Made by a program: the position numbers and the translations under genes
NCBI GenBank assembly: GCA_950295325.1
Contig: OX485804.1
Location: 39,184,001-39,248,000 of the forward strand
Direction of reading: 5' to 3'
Length of the DNA stretch: 64,000 bases
Source: Polytrichum commune
Taxonomy: Eukaryota; Streptophyta; Polytrichopsida; Polytrichales; Polytrichaceae
Shown: one piece after another, positions 48,195 to 60,971 of the stretch
How positions within the stretch are numbered: the stretch's first letter is position 1
Layout: each line of letters opens with the position of its first letter
Notes under the pieces: model-generated
The model's database searches: none
Seen by the model: only the letters and a program-made list of their open reading frames with translations
What the model was told of the DNA's origin: nothing

Positions 48195-48432
48195 AACACG
48201 AGTGTGAAATAGACTTGGGAGTAAAAATTTGGAAGCTATGCTTAGAATTGCTTTAGAGGGACCAAATGAAAACTTTGATAATATTATTGAAGAGGCAATT
48301 CCTTTGTGGAAAACTGGAACCAAATACCGGTTTTTATATGCTAATCCTTCATGTTATGTGTCTTCTGCAAGTGATGCATCTTGTTCAGTAAGTTCAACTA
48401 TGTTTTCTAATTATGAGGATACGGATGTTTAA
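48195..48432 (+). pseudogene. remnant of hAT-type transposase C terminus
   Basis: The frame from 48229 reads LEAMLRIALEGPNENFD, then PLWKTGTKYRFLYANPS. This resembles the C-terminal end of plant hAT-superfamily transposases, where KTRNRL..LMRIAIEGP closes the dimerisation region. Just upstream the pieces KTRV, an in-frame TGA, and NRLGSKN fit the same motif, showing that the copy is broken. The rest of the transposase is absent. Confidence 0.5.
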
Positions 48433-49039
48433 AAGTTGCATGTATTGTTGTACTAACTAGCCTCTAAATAATGTATGAACCCTTTTTAGATTTATATATA
48501 TTTTTAAAGGCTAAATCCTTGGCCCCAAGTTGGTGGGGGCTTGGCAAGGTTCAAATCCTTCCAAGGATACTTGGATTTTCTATCAACACAAATTCACCCC
48601 TTTAAAAGCATAACACCAATTTTTTTTTACAATATTTAAAAAAAAATCCGACATACAATACAAATCTTCGGAAACATACCGAAATGAAATTGAGAAAGTC
48701 GGAAAATTACCAAATAGTAAAGTTAAATATTGGCTTTTAACCGAGAATAAAAATAAAAATCCGACTGTCTTTATAAAAGATCGGAAATGTACCAATTTTT
48801 GTATAAAACTCCCCGGACTGTGACTCTATGTCGTAATTCGGAGGGCCCACTTGGCATGAAGATTTTCTAACGTTTCAAGAACGGATAGGTGCAAATCTTG
48901 TCTGGTTTTGTTTTGATTTCAAAGAGAACTATGCTCTAAAATTGTTTGTGGAGCTCATAAAAGGTCACTAAGGCTTGAAGGTGGAAGCTGAATTTTCATG
49001 CCCAAGTTGTTGCCCATTACAAGGATTAGCCATCTTTAG
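48433..49039. other. intergenic, no gene seen
   Basis: AT-rich sequence. 'ggttcaaatcc' at 48549-48559 matches a polymerase III B box, but no tRNA or SINE body is evident. Confidence 0.35.
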
Positions 49040-50396
49040 TAATGTGGGGAACACCTAGAACCGAAAATGTTTCACCACCTCTAGAATAGGCATATGGACT
49101 CCAAATTCGGAAATTCAATTTCCACACATACGTATTCTTTATGTATAGTTATTTATTTATTGAACTTCTCCATCCATCCTACCATCCAAATGTTAAAAAA
49201 CAAGAATTTTACTACCTCCCCAACTTAAATTGAGAACTTTACCTTTGCAACAATTGGATCTTCTCAAATATTGATGAAACAAAAAAATTTCTTTGTTGAT
49301 CTTCATGATGGAGTTGGTTTCTACATACAAAGGTCGGTCATAATATATCTTGATGATAGTGGGCTGCCCTCAACATGAAGGGCGGTATGAAAGTTCCAAG
49401 GTCATTGGAATGCAACCTTAGCAATAAAAGGTTAAAAGAGCTTGAACTACATCTTCAAATTTTAACAACTATTCCACACTCGATAGTAAACAAAATTGGG
49501 AGGACCTAAACGATCGATAAGTACTTAGGTTCAGGACTCGACAATCATGCACTTCCGAAAACCATAAGTAAATGAAGGGAGCTCCAATTTTAAATTAGGA
49601 TTTTGATGATGTTTCATCATAGATATGCTAATGCAACATAACTTTGACAACACACATCTGGTCAGCAGAAGATAGAGAACAACAAAAAAGAACCAAATAA
49701 CATCCCATACCTTATAGCATTGTCTCCTACATCTTAGCAGTTTGCTAATCAGTGAAATTGTGGTTTGTGTTCACATCTGACATAAACATGAGGATGGCTC
49801 CAAGTGGCCATAAAGATGCAGATTGCTGCAGGGTTTGCTAGTGAGAGGCATTTTCCCACCCTGTGTGGATGTCTTGAGACATTCTACACACATATTCGAA
49901 GTGCAGAAGACAAATCAAGACAACCAAGATGTGGTATAAGTCATCTTTGATAGTAGAAACACACATATCAAGATAAACAAAAATGTGCCAGTATCATTGA
50001 TGAGAGTAACATGTCACATACTTTTTACACGGGTGGAGGACCAGTTTCCAGAAAGATTATCACCTGAATGTAATTGGTTTCATTACAAACAACCAAATTT
50101 TTGAAAAAATAGGAAAAAAAATCTCAAAATAGTATACAAACAGCCCCTTAAGCATTTTCTAACAAGAACCAAATCAGATGCTTGTTAGTCTCAGTGCATT
50201 GGGAACTTACTTTGATGCACGACAACCTCTGCCAAATCATACAAGCCTAACAATCTGTACTATTCTAGTGCTCATCACTTAAATCAATTTCAGTGCTGAG
50301 CATGAAGAGACCGAGGAGTGTCAAGATATATCGGGAAGTCAAATGCAGCTGATTCTGCTTTGGATGACGATCACCAACTCGACACAAGAGATGAAT
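49040..50396. repeat. 3' flank of NDT; parental segment of the 41-43 kb duplicate
   Basis: Collinear partner of 40920-42945; see that entry. The preserved sequence 'tatacaaacagcccct' at about 50134-50149 is the empty site of the element inserted at 42946-43803. The part 50165-50396 is missing from the other copy. Confidence 0.75.
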
Positions 50397-53300
50397 TTAA
50401 CGTCTCGATGATGACAATGGTTCACTTGAAAACGATAATTGGTGACCCTGCTCATTACCCTTCTCTACAGTTTCTATACATGGCCCACTGTGCTTGGGCG
50501 GAAACCAAACCTGCAGCTGCCTCAGAATGAGCTCAAAGCTTGTAAAGGTAATAACAGCAGCAGGGGTGGTTCTCAGCAAGTTTGTCGCACAGCCCCGATA
50601 AAATCCTGCCACACCCTCTTCTACTGATATTTTCTTGATGCAATCTACCACACCATTGTATCTAAGCTTGTGAAGCTTCGAGTGCCCTTGTTCTTGCAGC
50701 CTTGATCTCACAACCTGCCAGATGTACGCCAGTTTCAATCTAAATCAATTTAGACTTTCACTGAGGAGACCCTACTAGCACATGAGGGAGCACAGGGAGT
50801 ACATCACAAGATATAATATAATCCTCACACAGCATTACAAGTCCTAACAGGGGGTTGAGAGCTGCACCTCATGAGGATAGGTGAGTGTGGATGCAATTAT
50901 CTTTGAGAACGAGGACGACATAGCTAATCTGTGTGTGCTCAGTCTGTCCACAGTTGTTTCATCTGAATACATCACAGAATCCATAACTTAATCCCATACA
51001 CCTTAACTTGAAAGAGAAACCCCAAAGCTACCATATTATAAAATAAAGTTGCCACATGTCCAAATGTTCTTGGAAGTATGTAAGCCCTCCTATTGGAAAG
51101 ATACCAAGCTGAGAAAACTTCACTCCAGAATAAAATGAAAGGTTGATTGATTCATGCCTTGAGTCTACATTACAGAAGTATAAGCCACAAGATCATAGAT
51201 TATGATCAAAAGACAGAAAAATACCTCGGTCCGCAAAGTAATCCTTCATATATTCATACACAGGAAACTGGATGGCCACATGGCTTATTCCTGCCAAAGC
51301 TGGTACTAGTCCACTGCTCAAGACAAACACCACAACAAGGTTGGAATCGCTAGTGACTTTAAGTATTATAAGTGACTTCTAGTGGAACCAAAAGGCTCAG
51401 CACAACCTTTGCCATGTGCATTTTCAACATAATCATGCACTGGAGGTAACATCAGCACAAGAGTCAAGAACCTCCTATGCTTGATGCATGCATGACGGTT
51501 ATGGCGCTCAACCTGTAGAGACCTCGGACACCCTCCTCAGCAAATATGCGGTGCAGAGCAGAAAATGTGCTCTTGTACGGTACAAGTTCTGGTCTCAACC
51601 GTTGTGTCTATAGGATATTCAACACAACATATGAATCAGTATGACCTTCTCTACAAGAAAACATCAGCAACATGATTTTCAATATTACATGTGCATAGAA
51701 AATCTAACCAGTGTGTCTATGTGAAATGTGGGAGTGTGGGAGTGTGGGAGTGACAGCACCCACCTGGAGACGTGTCTTGACCACCCATAATGGGTTAGTT
51801 ACCAAAATAGTAGCTGCTCCAGCCCCACCAGCTGCCAGCACATTCGACCCTAATGACATCCTGTGATGAATTGTGTGCCCTCCAACCACTGTCTGAAGAT
51901 CTGTTTCACATTTGATAAGCATCAGAACTCTTGACCTCACCACTTCAAATCATTAACATCTCAATCAAGAACCCCTAGCACTGCAACCTTCCATTCTGAT
52001 TCTTTACTCAGTTCTGCACTGATAAATAAAACTTGCTATACATCATTGATAATATCAGAATTGGCATCACTTAAATAAATTACCAGAACCTTTGTGGAGG
52101 TAATAAGATAATAGCAGATAATGATCATTTGATGATTCCAAGTACCGAAAAAATGTAGAAATTGAGAATGATGAAATTCATCGCTAGTAGAAACAACAAG
52201 GGGCAGCTTGTGTTGGTTCCATGTACATACGGGCTAAGCTAGGTGAAACATGAGAAGCGCTGCACCAATTGAGCTTACAGGCTAAGCAACTCACGATCAT
52301 CATGGACCGGATGTTCACTATGTAAAACCCGTTTGAGCTGCTCATAAACAGTGAAATAAACCTGCAAACAAAGAACAGCCTTCCATCATCAGAAACCACA
52401 GCCCAGGATAGCCAATTAAGAGTGGACATAAAACATACTCAATCAAAGGGAGGGGAGAAAGCAGTAGGAACAGGACAAGCACTGAAGCTATAGTACCAAG
52501 AAATTGGCCACTTGCTCATACCAAATTAGGGTGCAAAAGCAGAGCTGAAACAAACTCCTATGTAACAAGGTAAAGATTCAAAAACATAGGGCATCCTTGA
52601 TGAATATTCTGCAACATTTTAGTTGAGAAATATAGAATTGTCCACTAAAACAAGGTTTCCTTGTAGAGGATGCAAACCAACACAACGATACATGTCCAGG
52701 AAGTACACAACTAGAAATGGCACAACATCATTCTTGAGAGGGAAATAGAAAGAGACCGCCCAATTTGGAAGCAAAGCCACCATAGTTGGAGATAAACCAC
52801 GATAAAGACCCCTTACACCTTCCTCCCTAAATAACATCCTCAAGTTTCCCAATATAACCCCACCTGCAAAAACCCAATTCTAAAGAATTAATAAATCCAC
52901 ATCCCAAAAGTAGCAGCGGACATACTCCAAAGCCAAAAAAATCCTCTGTTCTACTTTCATCAAAAATATTTTAACCACCAGCTGAGCTCTATCAAAGACT
53001 CGGTAACTTCAACCATCATCCATGATACATTCACCTCTTTACATGGTTGAGATCCTTTCGATGAACAAGATGAACCAATTGATCTTTGAACTACACTGTT
53101 CTAAGACATCACCTCTCTTAGTCACTCCAATCTCTTGTGCTCAATACCCTACATTGTAGCTCCAGCATTTCAAATGAGCTCACAAAATATTTGAGAAACG
53201 TGGTAATCCAGAATACCTTTCAGCTGTGGATCGGTTTTCATAGGCAACCGATGCACCTGTAACCGGGTCTTGAGCACATCTAACGGGCACACAATAGTTG

Positions 53301-53666
53301 CCGCAATAGCCCCTGCACTCAATCAACCACAAAGATTACGACCACGAAATTAGAAGCAAAACATAATCACAGTATGAAATATCAACAAATTTAGCCCTAA
53401 TGACCAATCCTCATCCCTCCTACATGACACAAGCTGCAATTAGAGTCCAGCACCATACCAGCTCAACTAAGAAACACATAGACAATGACATCCTCTAATA
53501 CTCAAGTAGCCAACATAAATAGGGAATTCAGAAACTCCAACATCCTTAGCAACATCCATAGACTCTGATGGTTCCAAAGGACTGAAAAGCACAACATAAA
53601 CTAAGTACCTGCAGCTGCCCCAGCTGCGGCATTGAAAATTTTCGAGCGCTGCTGCTCCTCAGGCAT
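50397..53666 (-). CDS. NDT-type NAD+ transporter (mitochondrial carrier family)
   Basis: Model of nine exons: 53666-53609, 53312-53217, 52863-52757, 52361-52295, 51888-51764, 51607-51513, 51313-51225, 50962-50868, 50714-50397 (1050 nt, 349 aa), all GT..AG and in frame. It has the three repeats of the carrier family with matrix motifs [18 protein letters not shown] (Trp in place of the acidic residue, as in NAD+/folate/pyrimidine-type carriers) and YPHEVVRSR, and the spaced [38 protein letters not shown] and [18 protein letters not shown]. These last stretches match Arabidopsis NDT1/NDT2 rather than FOLT1. It should exchange NAD+ for AMP/ADP across a mitochondrial or plastid inner membrane; the location is not decided by sequence. 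The exon 5 acceptor was placed at CAGACAG|TG to keep frame. The C-terminal 35 residues or so are Ser-rich and not conserved. Exons 7-8 are duplicated at 43925-44361. Confidence 0.92.
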
Positions 53667-54118
53667 GGCGATCGTAGGATTCCAATTCCTCTGCAAGCTC
53701 GCACACCTCGATACAATCCTAAGCGCATGTCCTACGTATCGTATACGCAACCAATCTCTGTTACTCTACTCTCGAGTCTCCAAACCCCAAAACCCAGACC
53801 CTAACCCCCACCCCACCCACCCCACTCCCCCCCCCCCCCGGAATTCCAACTCTCCACGAAAATCTCGTCGCCACGCCACAATCAGCACATCGAGGCAATT
53901 CGCACACGGACGGCTCCCACAGTGGCACTAAGGCCGTGATGGCATAGAACAATCCCGAGAACCCCAGTGTGTGAAACCCTAAGCACAGAGTAGGGTCTCA
54001 ATTCCCCACTGAAGACGGTAACCCGCACATCGACAGAACTGGCGAAGAGCGACGAGACCAGGAAGATGCACGCCGTGATGCCGCTTGCATGAGTTGGTCG
54101 GGATCTTAGTTGGTGCGA

Positions 54119-54200
54119 TGGCCATGTCCTCCTCGCTTCACAATCGCATGACAAATGTTCCTCGTTGTCGCCTTCGCGGGTTCAGCCCTGTGGCTTTAGG
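54119..54200 (+). other. possible first exon divergent from NDT
   Basis: ATG at 54119 opens MAMSSSLHNRMTN then an Arg-rich stretch, ending TTAGG|GTAAGTT at 54200, which is a strong donor. No following exon could be found before repeat R2 starts near 54440. It might be the start of a gene truncated by the repeat, or chance. The distance from the NDT start is about 450 bp. Confidence 0.25.
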
Positions 54201-54439
54201 GTAAGTTTGAATGACATGCTGGCTGCGGGGATGGTGTTCGCCAGATGCCTTTCAGTTGACTCTACTCCGGAGTTCACATCTCCCCTTTACCCCTTCATCT
54301 ACTTTACCCGCTCCCATCGTTCGTTCATTCATGCTTTGCTGTGGGAGGGGAATTGACTCTCTTATTAATTACTCATGGTGTCTGAAATGAGTCAAAAGTT
54401 TGGCAGCCAATCAGAACCAGCCACGTATGTGATGTGATT

Positions 54440-55025
54440 CAGCAGTAGTGCTAGTGTTGGCATCTCCTTCTTCAAGTAGAGTCCAGATGCAAATGATTGT
54501 TGATTTCAAGTGCCCTCTAAAATCAGCCAAAGCACCAATCAAAACTAGCCATGTGCACATGAGGATAATAATAGGGCAAGCACTCTTGCGACTATCCCCA
54601 TGTTTTGTTCTTTTAGGAACCTTTGAACCCCTAAAATCGATTGTCATGCGACCCTCAGGTAGGTGGGTATTTCTCATGTTCTCCATCTTCCAACGATTGG
54701 ATTTGTATAACGAAATATGTGTTGCATTGGCAACACATATTTCGATGAAGCAACATCAACAAGCGTATTGAATCTTTGACTGACCTCCCCTTATTTAGTT
54801 ATGGTTGTCACGAGTGCATGTTTGTTGATGATTTAATTGAGTACATAGATCCTCCGAATTGTGTTGTGTTGACTATTGAGTGTGGAGTAGTTGATATACT
54901 TTGAAGATACAGTCGAATCTCTTTTGAACATGTGCATTCATGGTGTTTGTTCTTTGAACCTCACCTAGTCACACACCAATCAACACATAGGTGTTTAATC
55001 GAAAAAAATAACCAAATAACACCTT
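54440..55025 (+). repeat. dispersed repeat R2, copy 2
   Basis: Partner of 14310-14765. It contains a 107-codon frame (54448-54771) whose end is aligned in the same reading frame as the 14163 ORF. The non-coding tail (agtgtggagtagtt ... aaaataaccaaataacac) is also shared. Confidence 0.7.
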
Positions 55026-56456
55026 TATTGTGGGGCCTTCCAAGTTTGCAAACCCTTAGACAATTTTGGTTGTTCGACCAAATCAAGAGTTGATACACTT
55101 AAGTTGTCAAAGTTTAAAGTGATGTTTTATTTCTTGTAAGACCTCAAGACCATGTTAAGTATTCAGCCTATAACTGGTGCCCATATTTTGAGCACATAGT
55201 CCAATTTTATCCGTTCCTAACAAAAAGTCTTGCTATATGCCAGTCAAATGTAGATGTTTGATCAAGGAAGCATGAGCATGTAAGGTCCCCCAAAGGTCCA
55301 CATATCCTTGTGCGCGGAGAGAACGTTCATACAAACCCCAAACAAGCTTAAAAGTCAAATCTTGTTGGGTGCATAAGATTGAAATTGTATTCAACACAAC
55401 CTACTACAAAGAGAAAGTAAAATACAATCATATGTGATATGTATTTGATCTTGGGCCATTTATGTGTTGGTGGAAGAAATATATAAACCATCCGGTACAT
55501 TTGCAAATTTTATAGTGGCGTATTACAATTATCCAATTGATGTATGACAATGGCTTAGGACTCATATGCTTGACGTGTTCATGTTGACACACCTAGACCC
55601 CACCCAAATTAACAGGCAACTCTTCCGCGGTGATTATCTTCAAGTTAAATGGGTTGATTTTAGGAGGAGGCTTGTAGCGGAAGCACTCGACGCCCCTCAC
55701 CGAGATCCTCCCTGCATTTCAATTGACAACTAAAAGAATAAAAAACAAGCCTAAAATAATTCAAAGAGGCATGCCATCATTCAACAACAAGCTCTTGCAC
55801 CATGGGAGTGGTAATAAAACGGAAATTTTGTCCCTTTTATGTTGGGAATGCATCACAAAACGCACGGTACTCAACATGGATGTTTTTCATTATGCTATAG
55901 TAATCCGACACCTGGATTTTTTGGAATTTGCCTCCCTAGCAGAAAATTATGAGTTCCTTACAATCGATGCAAGGTCAATGCAAGTTTGGCGGCATTTCCT
56001 TGGGCCACGTGGGGACAATGACTTGCCAAACCATCACGCCAAGAATTGTTGCCGAATAGTCGGACTTGCTTAAGCCGGAATGTTCTCCACACATCAAGCT
56101 ATTGGGTGTTGCCTATAGGTTGCCCTCGTCTTTTAGAAAAGGGAGCTAAACTTGGAAGGTTAGGAATGTTACGGGATTCCAACTAACAACATAACAATAC
56201 AAAATAAGACTATATGCATGCCCTTATTCACAAGGACACGAGAACAATTCTCTATATGTAGAACATGTTTTGGAAAGTGAGGGTGAGCTTTAGAGTATGG
56301 ATGCACGAATAGAACCATGAGATCAACAACGCCAATTTTATATTTGAGGTATTTGAGGTGCCCATGCTCAAAAGTTTCTTTGATGAGTAATCTAAAAGGC
56401 ACTAATATTAGCAAGCCATTTTCATGATTGGTGAGCACTCAAAGGCATGGCTTAGG
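55026..56456. other. intergenic with an unidentified coding remnant
   Basis: On the plus strand, 55590-55730 reads THLDPTQINRQLF, GDYLQVKWVDFRRRLVAEA and then a stop; a second frame (55723-56073, 116 codons) follows. The composition looks protein-like and may be an old transposable-element or gene remnant, but I do not recognise a family. Confidence 0.3.
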
Positions 56457-56730
56457 TGATGGGTCTTAAATGGCTACTTTTTCCAACTAGCCCACTCCTC
56501 GTAGGATATGAAACACATGATAAGTACAAGATGGTTAGTAAATCCATATCAAGGTCATAGCCACTTTCCTCATAATTTTTGTAGCTTGTAAGAAATATCT
56601 CTTATATAATAAATGAGAATATTCTCATGTTTGTTAAATGATCATATAAAATTTCCTAACTTTGTTGACTATTGAGTCTAGAACAGTTACAAACACGGTT
56701 CAATCTCTTGTGAACACATTTTAGTTTATT
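56457..56730 (-). mobile_element. dispersed element family A, reverse copy
   Basis: 'gggtcttaaatggctactttt' and 'ctcgtaggatatgaaacacat' correspond, in reverse, to the right end of 62749-63075 ('ttcatatcctacgagaag' and 'aaaagtgtccgattgaggccc'). The left part is diverged. Confidence 0.5.
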
Positions 56731-57199
56731 TATTTTTGTAAACATCAAGGTAGGAAAACATAATTGGTGAATGACCTCTACTGGTGCACCAGACTAGGAG
56801 TAAAATGATTTTTTTGTGGATCCAAAATGGCTAATTCTGAAAGTGGTGGCCCAAAAAAGATGTAGTGATAAGTTGGATGTAGTGATTGGGCAGATAGGTC
56901 ATGCTTCACACCGCCTGGGATCATTTTTTGGTGCCATTGAGTTAACCATTTTGTGTACATTTGTATGCAAAGTAGGATATTATGATGCCCAAGTCAAGGA
57001 GACTCTCGTGTACAAGTAGGGGGTTTGACTTATTTGCCCCTTTGAAAAAACGCAACTAATTATTTACATGGAATAAAATTACAAAACAACTTGGATTCCT
57101 CAACATTTCCTCTACTCTATCTCTCAAAGTTATTGCACAAATTTCAAGCGACTCTTTATGGCTGAATCAATTTATTTCATTGTTTTTTGTATTTCTACC

Positions 57200-57480
57200 C
57201 TACTACACCGTACATGGTATTTAGTGTCATGTGCACTATATGTGAAGGGCCTAATCTAGATGCCTGGAGATCTCAAAGTGTCACGACCGCTAATTGCGAA
57301 TACGATACTAGTTGTCAACATAAGTAACTAGTTTAGGCGCACAATTGTTCACGTTATGGCATTTAATATAGTACATTGGGATGCTTGAGATGATAATTAT
57401 GCATTTTAATATGCAAGGGGAAGGTTTTATTGAGCATACTAATGGCAAGTTTCATGTGTTTACATTATAGTATGCAAGCG
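57200..57480 (+). repeat. dispersed repeat R4, copy 2
   Basis: Partner of 39235-39500. See that entry for shared words. Confidence 0.7.
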
Positions 57481-59044
57481 GAAAATATTCTTGAGCATAC
57501 TACACTCTAACCTCCCTATTATCACGCATGTGGAAACCAAAGTGCACATGATATTAGAGAGGTATGTGGTGTTAACTTGGATGCATGAACCTAGAGAATT
57601 AGTGTAGCATGTGACATCGTGGAATAGCACAATGTCAACATTGCAATAATGAAAAAATTACAATGATGACAACGTGATGGCCTGGGCACCTTGCAAAAAG
57701 TAGTAAACCACGTGAGTTGAACTATAGGGTTCATTTTATTCATTGAAGGGGAACAAGACTTGGATCTACCATAGCCTTCAATTAATGCTTGAAACGTCAT
57801 TATATGCTAAATAGGGTATTGGAAAAAACCTTCATTTTTTTCATGATGACATTTGATAGTGAATGATGACACACTACCCTTGATTTCATTATCGCTCACA
57901 CAAAGCGAACTCTCAATTATTAAACAAAACATGCGAATACCCACACTAATTCTCCACCCACATCAAAAATTGGGTACTATTGAGTGGATATGTAACTCCT
58001 TTCACTAGTATGGCCCAACACCCTAAATTCAATGTAGTAAGAAGGACCCATGAACACCAACTCATGTAGATGTTCTTAGAGGACGGGTCTGCAACCATTA
58101 TAAACAATAGAGTTATCCATAAAGTCCATCAAAGAGGGGCGAAACCGTGGGTTTGATCCTTCTTTGCAAACACTTTCTATCATAAAATTGTTAGCTCATT
58201 GTAAAATGGAGTCTATTTTGAGAGTTGGGTGAAATTTTTTGGAAGTTCTTTTTTCCTCCTCTCAAACTTTAAGACAAATTTGGGATTTAAAGTAGGGTAT
58301 GCGCAATATGAGAGCATTTGTCCCAAATCCCATATCAACTTATTCAAGGTTAGCTTGGCTCACCCATCCTAGTTGAAGAAACTAGAAAGCTGGATTTTAA
58401 TAGCCCGACACCACTCTTTGTGTATGATAATTTAAGCATTCATAAAACTTGGGTGGCTTCATGTTGATTCTCACAAAGTTAGGGTTTGGGACTAAACCCA
58501 TGATTTCATCTGCTTTAATTTACAAATAACTCTATTACAGACCCACACTTGACAATCAAACATTGTCATATTTGATAAATTTGTATTCCAAAGGACAATA
58601 CCACTAAACCTACCAACGCAATATGATGATTGATGGCTTGTTGGCTAGTCTTAGACACATGGCCCCTTGGGATTCACATACTACTAAGTCAATCATATCC
58701 TAGACCTCCGTAGCATGTTCTACATTGATTATCCCATTTAGTGTGTGTTACAATTTGGAATTTATTACCCAATGCAATATCGCCGTGCTCAAGTGTTCAA
58801 TTTTTACCGACACAAGTTCAATAGGTTGTTGAGACATTATAGAACATACACAACTTTGCTTGGTACAATATTACACTCTCAATAAAGAATTATAGCACCA
58901 TGTAACTCAAAATAGTAACACACACTAATTGGGATAATTAGTGTAGTTGCCATACTTAATACTAGGGTGTCAAGGTCAAATGCATTGCTTAGTAAGGGAG
59001 GCCCACAACACGGTGGATGGAAATATCAAGGTGAGCCCATCATG
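57481..59044. other. intergenic, no gene seen
   Basis: No domain-bearing frame was found on either strand. The sequence is AT-rich and probably old repeat DNA. Confidence 0.4.
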
Positions 59045-59275
59045 TGTGTCCTATGATATTTTATGTGGTAACTTTTCTAATGACACTTCGTATGTATAAA
59101 GTTTACAAGCATTGTCATGATTGAAGTTTGAATGAATTCCATGCCAATTATCGAAACAAAATTTAGTATAATTGTACATCTTTACAATTCTATAATGAAA
59201 TATTGTCATGGAAGATTGAAATTTGGATGAAGAGTCACTTAGTAAGTGACAGTAATTGTGACATTGTTAATCTAC
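59045..59275 (+). repeat. long inverted repeat, left arm
   Basis: The reverse complement of 61335-61555 matches this arm: 'taatgacacttcgtatg' and, reversed, 'taatgacacttcatatg'; 'gtcatggaagattgaaatttggatgaa' and 'gtcatggatgattaaagtttggatgaa'; 'cacttagtaagtgacagtaa' in both. The right arm is inside HIT intron 2. Confidence 0.7.
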
Positions 59276-59419
59276 ATGTAGACTTGGGCTCCACCATGTC
59301 GTGTAATAAATTGTAACATTCCACAGCTTGAGCTTCCACGTCACAACATACAAGTTGTCGCAAATTTACCACATCCAAGACAGAAAACTATCACATACCA
59401 AGCATTGCTCTCAATCATC

Positions 59420-59580
59420 CAACATGAAAGCACTGAAATTGTATACAACCCAGATGTTATGAATTTTAGTTGATTTGATGCCAAATTTAGCTTTAAAAAC
59501 CCTGAATGCAGGTTGTCATTTGAGATGAAACAGCCACAAACTTATGGGGCAGTCAAGTTTTTTATGTTGGATGGATGAGA
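59420..59580 (-). mobile_element. small TIR element, same family as 32037-32212
   Basis: Bounded by 'ctctcaatcatccaacatg' and 'atgttggatggatgagag', which are inverted relative to each other. The interior, reversed, contains 'gctaaatttggcatcaaat', like 'actaaatttggtgtcaagt' at 32130. It is a MITE-like element of about 160-170 bp. Confidence 0.6.
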
Positions 59581-60104
59581 GGCAACAAATTCCCTGTCTC
59601 CCAAATGCAGTTCCTGGCCTTTCTTGGCGATGGTTAATTTACACAACTTAATGTAAAGAGGGCAATTTGTAACCCAATTGAGGATTGTGCTTAGGATTCT
59701 GTGGTTTAGAATTTAAAGTGTTGGAGTCAGTCTTTCAGTTGTTGGTGATTTTGAGAATCTCGTCATTCGGTACTTCTGTCAACACAAGTAGGACCTGATT
59801 CTTATGTGCACCACAGAGGACTACTAAAATCCAGCTACAAAATTTCATCTAGACAAAATAAAAAATGAGGAGATTAATATACATCTCATTTGAAAGTCAA
59901 CTATGGCAAATGTACTCCCCTTGCCTCAGCAACTCTTAACTACTACACGATTCAACTAATACAATCACAATTGTCATGCCCAACTACCCGAGCAGAATTA
60001 ATCGTTCCTCCCCTGCTCAGGATAGGTACACAGCAATGTTGGTCTGGTACCATCTTTTTTGACACCATCTGAGTGTCTACAATGGATTTCACATTTTTTT
60101 TAAC

Positions 60105-60335
60105 CAATCAGATATGAAAATTTGACAATATTTTTGTTTTTGATATCATTTGGGCTTCTACACCATGCAAGGACCTTCATATCTAGACAAAACCGTTCGA
60201 GTATCAATATGCTTTAGAATGGTATTGACCCAAATAATGGCTCAAGTAGACAAAATTTTTCCAATCTTGACATACCCACCAAATATCAATATTTGACTGG
60301 TAATACAATTTTGATACCCACGAGGAGGTTCTTTG
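60105..60335 (+). repeat. dispersed repeat R3, copy 2
   Basis: Partner of 38440-38673. See that entry. Confidence 0.7.
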
Positions 60336-60589
60336 ATTCCATTAATTGATGTTGGTTATTTGACGATAGTTGTAATGTTGGCAGCCTTATTTTACGTGTG
60401 CTTCCACCAATGACAGATTCAATCCTGTCTATATTTGGAGATTTTGGATTCAGATGCCTTGTCTCACATTTTAAGACTTACAGAAATGCCTGTAATGTTG
60501 ATGTAGGTACTAGGTTAAACTTCTCAACACAATCCATGAACCTATATAACCTTTCTTGCCTTATCCAGCCACTCGAATTAATAGTACAC

Positions 60590-60950
60590 CTATATTTTGA
60601 GCGCTAAATGGGAAGGCTCATAGTTAGAAACAGACGATAAAAAGTGATGTGTTATGATGGGATTGGACTAGGTGCTCAAAATGTAGGACACCATTCTAGA
60701 CTCAGAAGTCTAACATAACTGGGAGGACCTGTCTGACCGTTTTGAGGAGAATGAGTATTCTTCACTGTGATCACTACAACATTTGCAGCTGAACCCTGAA
60801 TCTGAAACTTGAAATGACAATCTTTGTGGTTGATTGCAATCACTAACCGGATGAGATGATTCCCGATTCAAGTTAATGGCCAGAAATGTATGTGGAGTTG
60901 GAAGTGCCCCCAATAGCGCCACTCCACCCACCTTACATCATATGGGGTGA
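60590..60950 (+). repeat. dispersed element family B, copy 2
   Basis: Matches 24655-25035: 'acacctatattttgag', 'gatgggattggactaggtgctc', 'gaaatgacaatctttgtggttgattg' and 'tgtatgtggagttggaag'. It ends about 20 bp before the HIT stop codon, so it may supply that gene's 3' untranslated region. Confidence 0.65.
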
Positions 60951-60971
60951 AGAATAGTGCTGCTTAATAAA

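Noticed and set aside
48535-48565. tRNA-like B box 'ggttcaaatcc'
   Set aside because: No cloverleaf can be folded, and a candidate A box is too close. There is no tRNA gene here, nor elsewhere in the window by eye.
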